A stretch of 64,000 bases of DNA, from the NCBI RefSeq assembly GCF_036983985.1, contig NZ_JALAHQ010000004.1:62001-126000 (forward strand), in the 5' to 3' direction. The stretch is from Alishewanella metallidurans. GTDB taxonomy: Bacteria; Pseudomonadota; Gammaproteobacteria; Enterobacterales; Alteromonadaceae. The translations under genes and the position numbers were made by a program. Under the pieces are notes generated by a model. The model made no database searches. It worked only from the letters and a program-made list of their open reading frames with translations, and was not told the DNA's origin. Of the stretch, positions 23,887 through 33,656 are shown in pieces; the stretch's first letter is position 1, and each line of letters begins with the position of its first letter.

Positions 23887-26619
23887 TTAGAAACGGTGCT
23901 CTAAAGCGACATAGAACGTGCGGCCAATAACGTCGTACCCCATATTGGTCGGATAATACGGATGGCTATTGCGATCTGGATGCCCCTCGGTAAACAATGG
24001 CGGCGTCGTATCTGTTAAGTTATTGATACCCAGCGTTAACTTAGTACCAAAGTCAAAGCGGTAGCTGCTGTTTAAATTTAAACGTTGCTGCGCAGCAACC
24101 TTGCTCCATACTCGTTCTTGATATTTTTTACCTGCTGCATCAACTAGGTTCCAAATATCGCTACCTTCGCCGGTGCCAAGGTAATACCAGCTTAAGTTAG
24201 TGCTAACACCATGAAATGCCCAGTTTAACGAAACGGTGCTTTTCCAAATCGGCAAGTAGTCATCTTTTGTTTCTTCTAACCGTTCACCACCAGCAAAAGC
24301 TTGGTAGGTTTTTTCCATGGTATAAGATAAGTTGGTTTTTAAACGAAACTTACCAAACTGATCTAAATTCAAGTTGTAGGTTAGTTCACCATCTACCCCT
24401 TGCGAAGATTCATACGCACTATTAATGGTGCCACGGCGCACACAAAAAATATCTTTATAATCTTGCCCTGGTAACTGCTGCATAATGTAACCAATCGAGT
24501 TTAAATCGTTACATGAACTTGCTTGACCGGTCATATCATAGGCGGGGTTGCCTAATATTCTATCAACAGTTTCAGTGTAAACTGCACCTTCTAACGAAAT
24601 ACGCCAAAAATCTAAACTAGAGCTTAAACCTTCGGTTATTTGCGCAACAACACCTAGGTTCCAAAACTTACCTTTCTCTTCTGCTAGCTTGATATTACCG
24701 GCACTAATTGATTCAAAGTTATCATCAATGCCATCTGGATAATTAGGATCAACTTTTATCGTCGTACTGCTGAAACTGCGGCTAACACCACCATACATTC
24801 GCTGCAGATCTGGCGCACGGAAACTGCGACCTGCGTTGGCTCTTAATAGGATGTCTTCATGCGGCTGATAGGTAATTCCCATCTGTGGTGTTAACGCGCC
24901 ACCCACTTCAGATTTATCATCATATTTATCGTAACGCACCGCGATGCTTGCATCCATTTTGCCATAGCCAGAACTCGCTTCTAGCAATGGAATAGCGGCC
25001 TCGCCAGCCAGAGCATAACGTTTACGCTCTCCGCGTCCTTGGGTACCACCTTGGCCAGTTAAGTTGCCACTTAGGGTGTCTTCATCTTTAACGTCGAAAA
25101 ACCAATCACGTGCCCACTCTGCAGACAGTGCAAATTGCACTGGGCCATTCGCCGTATCAATTAAATCGCCGGTTAGTACCGCTTGCAGTTGGTTCATGCC
25201 AGAGCCGGCATCGGTTAGTGTTTCAGCATACAAGTAATCTGCTTGTGCTGCTGTCATCTTATCCATTGGATACCATTTATCGGCATTAGCAGAATCAGCA
25301 GGGTTAAAACTGATAATATCTAACAAACGGTCTGCACGCATTTGGTTAACGCCGGTACGCTCAAAACGACTTTTACCATAAGCCCAGTTAATTTCTAAAC
25401 CGTAATCACCTACATTACCGGCAACACCAAGTGACATATTTAAATTTTTCTCTTCACCAACGTAATCTCGTACTTGGCCATAATCATCTAACCGGCGGTA
25501 CATCCGAAACTCTTTGGTGTTAGCAAAGTCGGTAGCGTCATAACTATACTCGCCAGGGTTATCCGCATTCATATAGAAGGTTGGTGTCACGCCCTTTTGA
25601 CTATTGCCCTTCACCGTTTTTTTATCACTACCTTGCAATAACATACTGTATTGCCAGTTTTCATTTAAATCACCTGACTGATTTAGTACAAGGTTATATT
25701 CGGTTTTTGCCGTATGTAGGCCATCCTGATTATATAATTCATAGCGACATTTATAACGACTTTCGCTGCCATCCCACACGGCGTTATCGCCAAATAACTC
25801 ATCACATTGCTGCTGATTCGCCATAACATAATCTTGCTTATGAAATACTTTACCGTAATCACGAATAAATGCAGAAGTAGAGCTATGTTTTTCAGTGCCA
25901 TCAGGGCCACCTACTGTAGTAAAGTCACGCTGTCCAGCGCGTAAAATCTCAGCATCACTGTACTCGAACACAACCATGGTTTGACCCAGCTTGGTTTCAA
26001 AACCCGTGGTTAATGATGCCTTGGTTTTATCTCTGCCACCGTGCTGCGGGTTTTCATGTCGTACGTTTATTGTGCTACCGTCATAACTTTTCTTTAAAAT
26101 GATATTAACTACGCCACCAATAGCGTCTGAGCCATAAATAGCTGATGCACCGCCAGTTAATATTTCAATGCGCTCTACCGCGCTAGTAGGAAAGGTTGAG
26201 GTATCGACGAAATTTGAAGACCCGCCCGTAGCTGCCGGATACTGAGGTACCCGCTTACCATTCACTAATACTAAGGTACGGTTAGCCCCCATGCCGCGTA
26301 AATTGATAGTGCTTGCGCCCTGCGTCCAGCTGCTTTCGTTACCTTCAATAGTACGGCCAGCATTGGCTACAGAAGCTTGTAATATTTCCTCTACATTACT
26401 AAAACCACTTAGTTCTATTTCTTCTGCCGTAATAACAGTAACAGGCGCAACACCTTCTAAGTCGGTGCGTTTAATGCGTGAGCCGGTAACTTCAATACGC
26501 TCAAGCGGGGCGACGGTATTATCTTGTGCATAAATGGAGGCAGTAAAACCGGCGCTGCCAAACGCTGTTGTTAATATTGCGGCCTTAATGGCCAGCGCCA
26601 CTGGTGTGTTTTTATTCAT
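23887..26619 (-). CDS. TonB-dependent outer-membrane receptor
   Basis: A 910-residue receptor: signal peptide ending around IYAQD, then a TonB-box-like IERIEVTGSRIKR segment, a plug domain (about residues 45-170, with STINLRGMGANRTLVLVNGKR and GGASAIYGSDAIGGVVNIILK) and a large 22-strand barrel ending in EHRF with the terminal phenylalanine typical of outer-membrane barrels. The ITGSRIKRTDLEG style of plug start is common in the receptor group of Xanthomonadales and Alteromonadales that import peptides or sugars. Next to an S9 peptidase and a propeller-type regulator, peptide uptake is the best guess. Confidence 0.92.
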   Translation of the reverse strand: MNKNTPVALAIKAAILTTAFGSAGFTASIYAQDNTVAPLERIEVTGSRIKRTDLEGVAPVTVITAEEIELSGFSNVEEILQASVANAGRTIEGNESSWTQGASTINLRGMGANRTLVLVNGKRVPQYPAATGGSSNFVDTSTFPTSAVERIEILTGGASAIYGSDAIGGVVNIILKKSYDGSTINVRHENPQHGGRDKTKASLTTGFETKLGQTMVVFEYSDAEILRAGQRDFTTVGGPDGTEKHSSTSAFIRDYGKVFHKQDYVMANQQQCDELFGDNAVWDGSESRYKCRYELYNQDGLHTAKTEYNLVLNQSGDLNENWQYSMLLQGSDKKTVKGNSQKGVTPTFYMNADNPGEYSYDATDFANTKEFRMYRRLDDYGQVRDYVGEEKNLNMSLGVAGNVGDYGLEINWAYGKSRFERTGVNQMRADRLLDIISFNPADSANADKWYPMDKMTAAQADYLYAETLTDAGSGMNQLQAVLTGDLIDTANGPVQFALSAEWARDWFFDVKDEDTLSGNLTGQGGTQGRGERKRYALAGEAAIPLLEASSGYGKMDASIAVRYDKYDDKSEVGGALTPQMGITYQPHEDILLRANAGRSFRAPDLQRMYGGVSRSFSSTTIKVDPNYPDGIDDNFESISAGNIKLAEEKGKFWNLGVVAQITEGLSSSLDFWRISLEGAVYTETVDRILGNPAYDMTGQASSCNDLNSIGYIMQQLPGQDYKDIFCVRRGTINSAYESSQGVDGELTYNLNLDQFGKFRLKTNLSYTMEKTYQAFAGGERLEETKDDYLPIWKSTVSLNWAFHGVSTNLSWYYLGTGEGSDIWNLVDAAGKKYQERVWSKVAAQQRLNLNSSYRFDFGTKLTLGINNLTDTTPPLFTEGHPDRNSHPYYPTNMGYDVIGRTFYVALEHRF

Positions 26620-26868
26620 TATTATAGTCCCGAGTATTATCGCTGAGTTAATCGTTAGTATTTATCGTGCAGTACCAAGCGCACCCTGTTAGCTGAAAGC
26701 TATTAACTTACCAGCACTAGGTTTATCTCTCTGCTGTACATCAGCACAATCACCACTAAGTCCTTTCTTAACCAGTTATAACTCTATTTAATATCTATTG
26801 ATTACCAATCAACAGCTTACATTAAAATTCCATTGGTAAGAAAATTAGCTAATTAAGGCTAGCTTAAC

Positions 26869-27954
26869 TTATTGCAGTGTTCGCATAGGCAGTTTTTTAC
26901 CTAAAACTGTGCCGCGGCGTAACTCACCTTTTTGCCATAACAAAATCTCGCCAGCTTTACCGCGCTTAATATTGCTATCAACCGAGATAACCTTGCCGCC
27001 ATAATGCGAAAACACACCGTCCATCGAGGTGTGTCCAACAACTATTTTACTCACATTCAAACGGGCTAACAGTTGTGTTAACTCAGTCTCCGTGAGACTA
27101 TTTTCTTCGCGAAAATAACCGCGATACCACAGCGGGCCTAAAGAGCCATACAAGAAATTAAGCATCGGTTGCTGTTTTAATGCATCTTTAGCCATACCAA
27201 GAGATTGTCTAAACTGTTCGTTGACCTCGGCCAACGATAAGCCTAAAGCTAAGTAATCAGGGTGCATACCACCATGCATAAACAGCATATCGTTAACTTG
27301 CAGCAAAACAGGCTTAGTGCGCAGCCATTGTCCCAAAATAGTGTTTTCAGCATACAGCCCGGTATAATCAGTGCCTAACTGCTCCGCAACCTTCGTATAT
27401 TTTTCATTTACATAGCGCAAGTCGTTATATAGCACCATCGTTTCATGGTTACCCAGCAACAGATGCACTTTACCCCCAGCAGCTTCAGCCTGCTGCTCTA
27501 GTTGATACAACCACCAAAAAATTTCTGTTACCTGAGGTCCTCGGTCCATAACGTCACCGACTACCACCAAATGCCCACTACCGAACGACCAGTTAAAATC
27601 GGCATCGACTATCGCATTAGCCTGCAGTAGTGTTGTCATAACACCATACTGGCCGTGAATATCACTAAGTACAGCCAGGCTATCAGCGGTAAATTGCACC
27701 TTGGGATCAACCGCTTTATGCTGACGAAGTGTAATATCTCTCGAATAACCACATACCGGTTTAATAACCTGGTTTATCGGTTGAATTTTTTCAACAGGTT
27801 GGCTATTGCACACCCATTGCACCTTCAATTGCTGTTTATTATCGCTGTAAAATACGTAAGGGCCGTCATCAGCTATAACCTGATGACTACTGAACAACCC
27901 ACTAAGTATAAGCACCGATAAAGCGATAAACGTATTGGTTAACGGTTGAAGCAT
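26869..27954 (-). CDS. Shewanella-like PPP-family metallophosphatase
   Basis: A 361-residue secreted phosphatase with a signal peptide (ending SSHQVIAD). The calcineurin-like motifs are complete: LSDIHGQ, VGDVMDRGP, LLGNHET, MHGG and VVGHTSMDG. The spacing and the LNFLYGSLGPLWYRGYF segment fit the Shewanella-like protein phosphatase group, whose founding bacterial member is a cold-active tyrosine phosphatase. Target in vivo is unknown. AGGA precedes the ATG. It is a single gene; the downstream TonB receptor has its own 249-base upstream region. Confidence 0.87.
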   Translation of the reverse strand: MLQPLTNTFIALSVLILSGLFSSHQVIADDGPYVFYSDNKQQLKVQWVCNSQPVEKIQPINQVIKPVCGYSRDITLRQHKAVDPKVQFTADSLAVLSDIHGQYGVMTTLLQANAIVDADFNWSFGSGHLVVVGDVMDRGPQVTEIFWWLYQLEQQAEAAGGKVHLLLGNHETMVLYNDLRYVNEKYTKVAEQLGTDYTGLYAENTILGQWLRTKPVLLQVNDMLFMHGGMHPDYLALGLSLAEVNEQFRQSLGMAKDALKQQPMLNFLYGSLGPLWYRGYFREENSLTETELTQLLARLNVSKIVVGHTSMDGVFSHYGGKVISVDSNIKRGKAGEILLWQKGELRRGTVLGKKLPMRTLQ

Positions 27955-28153
27955 AGTTTTTTCCTATATAGTCAATAAAAATAACTGAGCACTGCAAACA
28001 GTTAATGCGAGACTGTTTTAAGCAGCATGCAGCAAGACTACTGCAGGAACAATCGACAGTCGGTGGCGGCAGCACTATTTTCGGCCGTTTTATTATCTTT
28101 TTTCACTCTATTAGGGGCAGTGCGAAAGAATATTTAGCGTGGCGGGTTAAAGC

Positions 28154-29044
28154 TTAAACTTGGTGTAGTGATTGACGCACTAAGGGCTCAGTTGCGCGCT
28201 GATAGAAACTTGCGATAACACCATTTCTTACTTGCATTTGCGTAGGCATAGCCAAGGTTTGTCGTACCTGGCTTTTTAACGTAATGTCACTTTGAGCGTC
28301 GTCAGCCATATTAGCGGCCGAGTCAGAACCATTATCTTGCTCGATTTCTGGTAGGCCTTTGCCCATACTGCTAGTTTGCTTTACAAGTTCAGCCTGTGCC
28401 TGAGCTTGTTGCTGCGCGGCTTGCACAGCAATACGTCGGTCGGCCGATGATGGCTCGCCTGGCGCTAGAGCGGCGGCTCTAACTTGCTGCATTTTTTGTA
28501 TTGTCGCTTGCGGATCACCCGGTATCGGTGAAATGTCTATTTGCACTTCGCCATCTACCGCATATCGCTTACCATCAGGGCCAAGCTCGTAAGAATAACT
28601 TGGCGAACCGGCATGGCTACCGCCTAAAGCTGCGTGAGCCTGTTCATGTATTTTCACTTCTTGATCACGGCTTTTTAGCTGTTGAATTTTCTGTTGTTCT
28701 TGCTGTTCTGCTTGTTGCTGTTGTGTATCGCGCTGTGCTGCTTGCTCTTCTTCGCGTTTGGCGTCATCACCCTGTTGTTCTGGGTCTGGCTCACGCTCAC
28801 CGCGACCATCAATAGCTTGCTGTGTTTCTGTTTCTTTACCCTTAGCATCGTACAAGCCGCCGGTAGAGGAACTATTACTGCTAGAACGGGGTTTGTCATC
28901 ACTAACTACCGGTTTTTCTGCGCCGGATTTCTCTACTTGTTTTACTGGCGTAAATAAATTCTGACGTAGCGAATCGCTCCGCGCCATTTCGGTCGGCGGG
29001 TTGGCGGTGTTAATGCTAACGTTAGGATAATTAGATACCAGCAT
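28154..29044 (-). CDS. SprA-like putative metalloprotease (CJM1_0395-type)
   Basis: A 296-residue protein with a long glutamine-, glutamate- and serine-rich region (about residues 30-125) and a compact C-terminal domain holding VKIHEQAHAALGG, whose HExxH-like HEQAH fits a zinc metalloprotease site, followed by SPSYSYELGPDGKRYAVDGEVQID. This is the SprA-related family; its substrates are not known. It has no clear signal peptide. Its start lies 4 bases after the stop of a small flagellar-like gene, so the two form an operon. Confidence 0.82.
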   Translation of the reverse strand: MLVSNYPNVSINTANPPTEMARSDSLRQNLFTPVKQVEKSGAEKPVVSDDKPRSSSNSSSTGGLYDAKGKETETQQAIDGRGEREPDPEQQGDDAKREEEQAAQRDTQQQQAEQQEQQKIQQLKSRDQEVKIHEQAHAALGGSHAGSPSYSYELGPDGKRYAVDGEVQIDISPIPGDPQATIQKMQQVRAAALAPGEPSSADRRIAVQAAQQQAQAQAELVKQTSSMGKGLPEIEQDNGSDSAANMADDAQSDITLKSQVRQTLAMPTQMQVRNGVIASFYQRATEPLVRQSLHQV

Positions 29045-29048
29045 TTAT

Positions 29049-29351
29049 CTACACTCGAATATCAATCACAGTGCCAAGCATTTCATCGGCTGCTTGGATG
29101 GTTTTTACGTTTGCCTGCGCATTGCGTTCTTCTTGGCCCAACTGCACTAAGCTATTGGTTAGCGATACTGGTTGCTGCGCGCGCAAACTACGTGCCTGAT
29201 CTGGTGCGTCTGCTTGCGTCAGCGCTTGGTCAGTTTCTACTGCTCGATTAACTTGAGTTTGTTGATTAATGTTTAAGGTTGCATCGGTAACGCCCGCACT
29301 GGCGCGCGAGAAACCTTGCATACCAGAATATAACGCCGACTGAATGTTCAT
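29049..29351 (-). CDS. Small protein with flagellar rod/hook-like ends
   Basis: A 100-residue protein without signal peptide. The N-terminal MNIQSALYSGMQGF and the C-terminal QANVKTIQAADEMLGTVIDI resemble the terminal helices of flagellar rod and hook proteins (FlgB/FlgC/FlgG/FlgE), which pack as coiled coils, but the whole body of such proteins is missing. No flagellar gene is near. It may be an export-competent mini-protein or simply a helical protein of the same shape. It is encoded in tandem with the SprA-like metalloprotease, so the protease may act on it or on flagellar relatives. Confidence 0.6.
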   Translation of the reverse strand: MNIQSALYSGMQGFSRASAGVTDATLNINQQTQVNRAVETDQALTQADAPDQARSLRAQQPVSLTNSLVQLGQEERNAQANVKTIQAADEMLGTVIDIRV

Positions 29352-29427
29352 ACTACAACTCCTGCAACCTTAGCAATACTGTCTAATTATTAACCATAAT
29401 GAGACTAAATGAAAGGGCAGCAGCAAT

Positions 29428-30249
29428 TTAGCTGTGTTCACCGCCGTTAACCGCTAATTTATCCAGTTGTAGCCAGCCATTAAGCCATGCTACAAACTCA
29501 GTTGGCGCAGAAATAAACGGCGCATGGGATACATGCTCAAGCACACTAAACTGCGCCTGCGGCTGCAGTTGCTGCAGCCGTTCAACTACCTTAGCAGGCA
29601 CCAAGGCATCAAGCCGACCATAAAGACCAACAATAGGCTGAGTCAGTGCAGAAAATTCGTCTCGTAAATCAGTTCTCAGTAGTTGTAGCGCGCCCTCAAT
29701 GGCTGCTAATTCCGGTGTTGGGTAAGCCATTATCGCTTGCTTTAACGCTTTAATATCCTGCCGTGCCGTAGCGCTGCCCATAGCTTGTATCGCTAAAAAT
29801 CGCTCGATGGTTAATGTTAAGTTGTTACTTAGCGAATGAGCAAACTGCTGCATAATCGACGAAGCCATTCCAGGCCATGCTGGCTCAAAAGAAGCTGATG
29901 GCTCAATAGATGACGGCTGTGCCATAAAACACGGCGACGCAGCCACCAACCCTAGCTGCTGTACTTTTTCAGGAAAACGGCTAGCCAAACCAATAGCCAA
30001 CAAACCGCCTAATGACCAACCGCAAACATAGCTGTTCGCCGGTATTTCTTGTGCTAATTGCTCAACAACAGCATCAAGTTGATACGGTTTAGGAAACGGT
30101 CTATTTAAACCAAAGCCAGGTAAGTCAGGGGTAAGTATCTGTAGCTTATTACCCAACAGATGCGTAATGCCTTGCCACACGCCTTGATTCAGCCCCCAGC
30201 CGTGCAGAAGCACCAGTGTTGGTTTGTCAGAACTCATTCTTGCTGCCAT
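29428..30249 (-). CDS. bioH: Pimeloyl-ACP methyl ester esterase BioH
   Basis: A 273-residue alpha/beta hydrolase. Strong family marks are LVLLHGWGLNQGVWQ, the nucleophile elbow CGWSLGGLLA (serine near residue 80), AMGSATARQDIKALK, the aspartate in GRLDALVPAKVV and the histidine in VSHAPFISAP. It removes the methyl group from pimeloyl-ACP methyl ester in biotin synthesis. The start could be ATG 30249 or ATG 30237; neither has a strong ribosome binding site. It is divergent from comF with nearly no gap, the same arrangement as bioH-gntX-nfuA of E. coli. Confidence 0.95.
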   Translation of the reverse strand: MAARMSSDKPTLVLLHGWGLNQGVWQGITHLLGNKLQILTPDLPGFGLNRPFPKPYQLDAVVEQLAQEIPANSYVCGWSLGGLLAIGLASRFPEKVQQLGLVAASPCFMAQPSSIEPSASFEPAWPGMASSIMQQFAHSLSNNLTLTIERFLAIQAMGSATARQDIKALKQAIMAYPTPELAAIEGALQLLRTDLRDEFSALTQPIVGLYGRLDALVPAKVVERLQQLQPQAQFSVLEHVSHAPFISAPTEFVAWLNGWLQLDKLAVNGGEHS

Positions 30250-30284
30250 AGTTGTTAAATTGTAAATTAAAAGGACTTAATTTA

Positions 30285-30995
30285 TTGCACCATTTTATTG
30301 TTTGGCTGCAAAAAATCTGGCATTGGCTGTTGCCGACACCTTGTTTGTGGTGCAGTTTACCGGTTCAGCATTTTAAGCGCCAGCTATGCAACGCCTGCCA
30401 ACACGCCTTGCCAGAATTGCCTTATCAGCTATGCCATTATAATTTACTGTGGTTACCCAGTGTAGCGCGCGGTTTAGCAAAACCCGGTTTTAATGCTTTG
30501 CTTAGTGTTGGTTATTATCAACAACCTTACCAGCATTGGCTGCAGCGTTGGAAATTTGGTCAAGACTATGCGGCGGGTGATTTATTACAACAGCAATTTA
30601 CTGCGCTAATGAGGCAGTACCAACAACATAATAATACCTTACCGGAAGCGATAATGTTTGTGCCTATGCACGCCAGTAAGCAGCGCAAACGGGGTTTTAA
30701 TCCAGCACAGGTTTTGGCTCAGGCCGCGGCGGCACAATTACACATTCCACTTTTACCGTTGCTTACACGGCCAAAACGTCAACAAGCGCAAGTAGGTTTA
30801 GACCGCAAGCAGCGCCAGCGAAATTTACGCAATGCCTTTGTGCTGCTGCCTAATTCAGTGATACCAGCGCGCATTGCGCTGGTTGATGATGTAATAACTA
30901 CAGGAGCTACTGCCAATGAACTATGTAAAATTCTGCGCCGCCATGGCGCAGAACATATCAGCTTATGGACCGTAGCCGTAACGCTGGCGCCCTAA
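30285..30995 (+). CDS. comF: ComF-family phosphoribosyltransferase-like protein
   Basis: About 237 residues with an N-terminal cysteine cluster (CLWC and CNAC, probable zinc ribbon) and a C-terminal phosphoribosyltransferase-like domain with FVPMHASKQRKRGFNPAQVL and the diphosphate-binding loop ALVDDVITTGAT. ComF/GntX proteins assist DNA uptake and use of DNA as a nutrient in several bacteria. There is no ATG at the front: TTG at 30285 has AAAAGGA in front of it, and TTG 30252 is a longer alternative. The last 4 bases overlap the converging M14 peptidase gene. Confidence 0.88.
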   Translation: MHHFIVWLQKIWHWLLPTPCLWCSLPVQHFKRQLCNACQHALPELPYQLCHYNLLWLPSVARGLAKPGFNALLSVGYYQQPYQHWLQRWKFGQDYAAGDLLQQQFTALMRQYQQHNNTLPEAIMFVPMHASKQRKRGFNPAQVLAQAAAAQLHIPLLPLLTRPKRQQAQVGLDRKQRQRNLRNAFVLLPNSVIPARIALVDDVITTGATANELCKILRRHGAEHISLWTVAVTLAP

Positions 30996-33532
30996 CGCGC
31001 TGACGCACTAAACGCTGTGCCTAGGTACATCGCATTAACTAACAACCGGCTTGAACCATAAAAGTAACCGCGAAATACCGGGTTATCACTCATCGCTATT
31101 ACTCGGCCTTTACCAAGATTATGTGCCAACATTACTGCACTTTGGCTAATGCGCGGCACATATTCTGCTGCGGTATAGCCGGCTAATTGCGGGGCACTGC
31201 TGTATAAAGCTACGTTAACAAACGGCGTGTCGCTAGGTTGTAATAACATAGTGCCATTTTTAAATACCGGCAGCGTATTGCGGGTTAAACCAAACGTAAG
31301 TGGGTGACTTAAATCTAGTTCAGCCTGATAAATTGCTCCAGCAATACGCTGTTTACCCGCGAGTAACTCTTTATCTTGGTAGCTAAGATCATTACGCGGT
31401 ATTAAACCTGTCATTTCATCACCTTGCCACACACCAGCTTGCAATAAACCTACTTTTGCCAACCAAGCTGCGCCGCGCTTATGGCCCCACAGCACACCAC
31501 CACGCTCGGTCCAAATTTTTAGCTGGTTTATTTCTTTGTCTTGCCATTGATTATAATTGCCATCCGGTAACACAATATGGCTATAACGGCTCAAGTCTAA
31601 AGATCTTAGCTTTTCCGGTTCGGCTAAGGATGGTGAAATGCCCGCTAGTCGCTCTAAGTTGTACCAGGTTTCACCCGCCTCAATCGAGTTAACATCATTT
31701 CCCGCCAGCAATAGTACGGTAGGCATAGTCACTGGAACAAACTGGCTACTGCCTAAATCACTGCCTTTAGCCGTTAAGCCAGTGCGAATAGCATAAATAG
31801 GTAGCGCAAACCGCTGTTGTACTTTTTGTAACCGCGCAAACCAATCTGACTCTGTTTGTAAACCCGCAGCCAACACCATGGCGCCAGCTTTTAGGTTTAT
31901 TTCACTATCATTGCTAGTCGCGGCAAAATCGGCCATTGCGGCACGCACTACCAGTTTTTCTGCTAATAACGCTTGCAGCAATAACGGCGCCTGTTGATCT
32001 TGCCAGTTAAAGGCATAAGCATAAGCACCGGCGGTTAATGGCTTGCTTTTTTCAGCATTAAGCTGCCACGACGCACTTAATTGTGCTTTAGCAGGTTCAC
32101 GGTTAACTGCAGCAAACTGAATATTAAAGGCATAAGGTAATGTCCAAGCCGATACGTCATAAAACGTATTATCGTTAAAGCTTTTCTCGGTGCTAAACAT
32201 GGCCTTTATTAACCGGTACTGCGGCTGTTGCAACGGAATATAGTAGCTGTTGCCAGCGCTATAGGTAATATCACCTTCTTGCCAGTCGCGGCTTAGTTGA
32301 TAAATTTCTACATTATGGCGCTGCAACAACTCTAACAGCGATGCCATACGGCTTTTATCAGCCGTTTCGGTCAGTATGTAACCTTTGTTTTTACTGCTTT
32401 TTGCCTGGCTAGCAGCCGACTTATAAAAATCGTGCTGGTATGACAATAAATCCGCTCGTTTAGCTACCGCACCGCGAATGGTAGATAAAGACGCTGTCAG
32501 TTGGTTTTGAATGGTGTCGCTAAAGTTCAATAAACCATTAATTGAGTCTTGTGCATGGCCGCGGCTACTTGCTTGCTCAAACAAAATTCCTACACTACCT
32601 TGAACATCGGGGTAAGTTGAGCCTTTGCCGACATAAAAATCATCAAAACTTTCTTCGGTAAAATACAGCTGTTTAGCTTGATCAAAGGCTGCCGCATGAA
32701 ATTTAGCCAGCTCCTGAGTTAGCGTAAAATTACGTTTTGGCGTTAGCGGATAATTGCGGCTAGGAATACCCGGCTGAAAGAAAAACGTGCTGTTAGTACC
32801 CATTTCATGGTAATCGGCAACGATATTTGGCAACCATTTTTGATACTGCGTAATGCGAGCACGACTTTCAGGATGTTGCAATAACAACCAGTCACGGTTT
32901 AAGTCAAACCAGTAATGATTTGCGCGACCACTTGGCCACGGCTCATTATGTTCGCGATGCTGGGTGTCGGCAACTGCAGCTGCACCTTTGTGCATATTTG
33001 CCCAATGCGCAAAGCGGTCAAGACCATCGGGGTTTAAACTCGGGTTAAGAATAATAACGGCATTATCTAGCCAATTACGCACCTCATCATTTTGTGCCGC
33101 AGCTAAATATTGGGCGACTAATAACGAAGAATTAGCACCACTAGGTTCGTTACCATGAATGCTATAACCCAACCAAATAATAACCGGCGCATCGGCTGCG
33201 GTTTCTTCGCCGCCGCGTGCCGCATCAATATGCTGTTTACGAATTTGCTCTAAACGCTGTAAATTTCGTTCTGAAGAAATAATCAACTGCAGTAACGGCC
33301 GCTGTTCGTGGGTATAACCAATAGTTTCAAACTGCACTCGCTTTGACGCGGCAGCAAGCTGCTCGGCATAACGCTGAATTTGATCATGGCGCACATGCCA
33401 GTCGCCAACGTTATAGCCCAACACTTGGTTTGGTGATGGCAGGGTTGAATTTTCAACACTGGGCACATATTTAGTATCTGCAACACTGTAAGCACTAAGC
33501 GCAAGTAGCGCTAATAAGGTGTAACTTTTCAT
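30992..33532 (-). CDS. Secreted M14-family zinc carboxypeptidase
   Basis: An 846-residue protein with a signal peptide (LLALLALSAYSVAD). The M14 zinc ligands are H126 and E129 in SIHGNEPSG and H242 in DYHEMG; NPSLNPDGLDRF and FDLNRDW are further family signatures. The long C-terminal part (about 540-780) looks like a glutamine-amidotransferase-like fold (VLLAGNDV, HIVLPDGNYN). It probably digests peptides in the periplasm or outside. It sits between comF and nfuA, which are neighbours in E. coli, so it is an insertion in an old gene order. Confidence 0.9.
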   Translation of the reverse strand: MKSYTLLALLALSAYSVADTKYVPSVENSTLPSPNQVLGYNVGDWHVRHDQIQRYAEQLAAASKRVQFETIGYTHEQRPLLQLIISSERNLQRLEQIRKQHIDAARGGEETAADAPVIIWLGYSIHGNEPSGANSSLLVAQYLAAAQNDEVRNWLDNAVIILNPSLNPDGLDRFAHWANMHKGAAAVADTQHREHNEPWPSGRANHYWFDLNRDWLLLQHPESRARITQYQKWLPNIVADYHEMGTNSTFFFQPGIPSRNYPLTPKRNFTLTQELAKFHAAAFDQAKQLYFTEESFDDFYVGKGSTYPDVQGSVGILFEQASSRGHAQDSINGLLNFSDTIQNQLTASLSTIRGAVAKRADLLSYQHDFYKSAASQAKSSKNKGYILTETADKSRMASLLELLQRHNVEIYQLSRDWQEGDITYSAGNSYYIPLQQPQYRLIKAMFSTEKSFNDNTFYDVSAWTLPYAFNIQFAAVNREPAKAQLSASWQLNAEKSKPLTAGAYAYAFNWQDQQAPLLLQALLAEKLVVRAAMADFAATSNDSEINLKAGAMVLAAGLQTESDWFARLQKVQQRFALPIYAIRTGLTAKGSDLGSSQFVPVTMPTVLLLAGNDVNSIEAGETWYNLERLAGISPSLAEPEKLRSLDLSRYSHIVLPDGNYNQWQDKEINQLKIWTERGGVLWGHKRGAAWLAKVGLLQAGVWQGDEMTGLIPRNDLSYQDKELLAGKQRIAGAIYQAELDLSHPLTFGLTRNTLPVFKNGTMLLQPSDTPFVNVALYSSAPQLAGYTAAEYVPRISQSAVMLAHNLGKGRVIAMSDNPVFRGYFYGSSRLLVNAMYLGTAFSASAR

Positions 33533-33656
33533 AATTGATATCCTCTAAGCTGCGGCTAAATTAGCGAGAACAGACGCAAAACTCAAGCGGGGCTGGCATC
33601 ACCGAAACAGGAGGAGTATCATAGCCATTAACCTAGTAATTTAGTCAGGTACTCTT

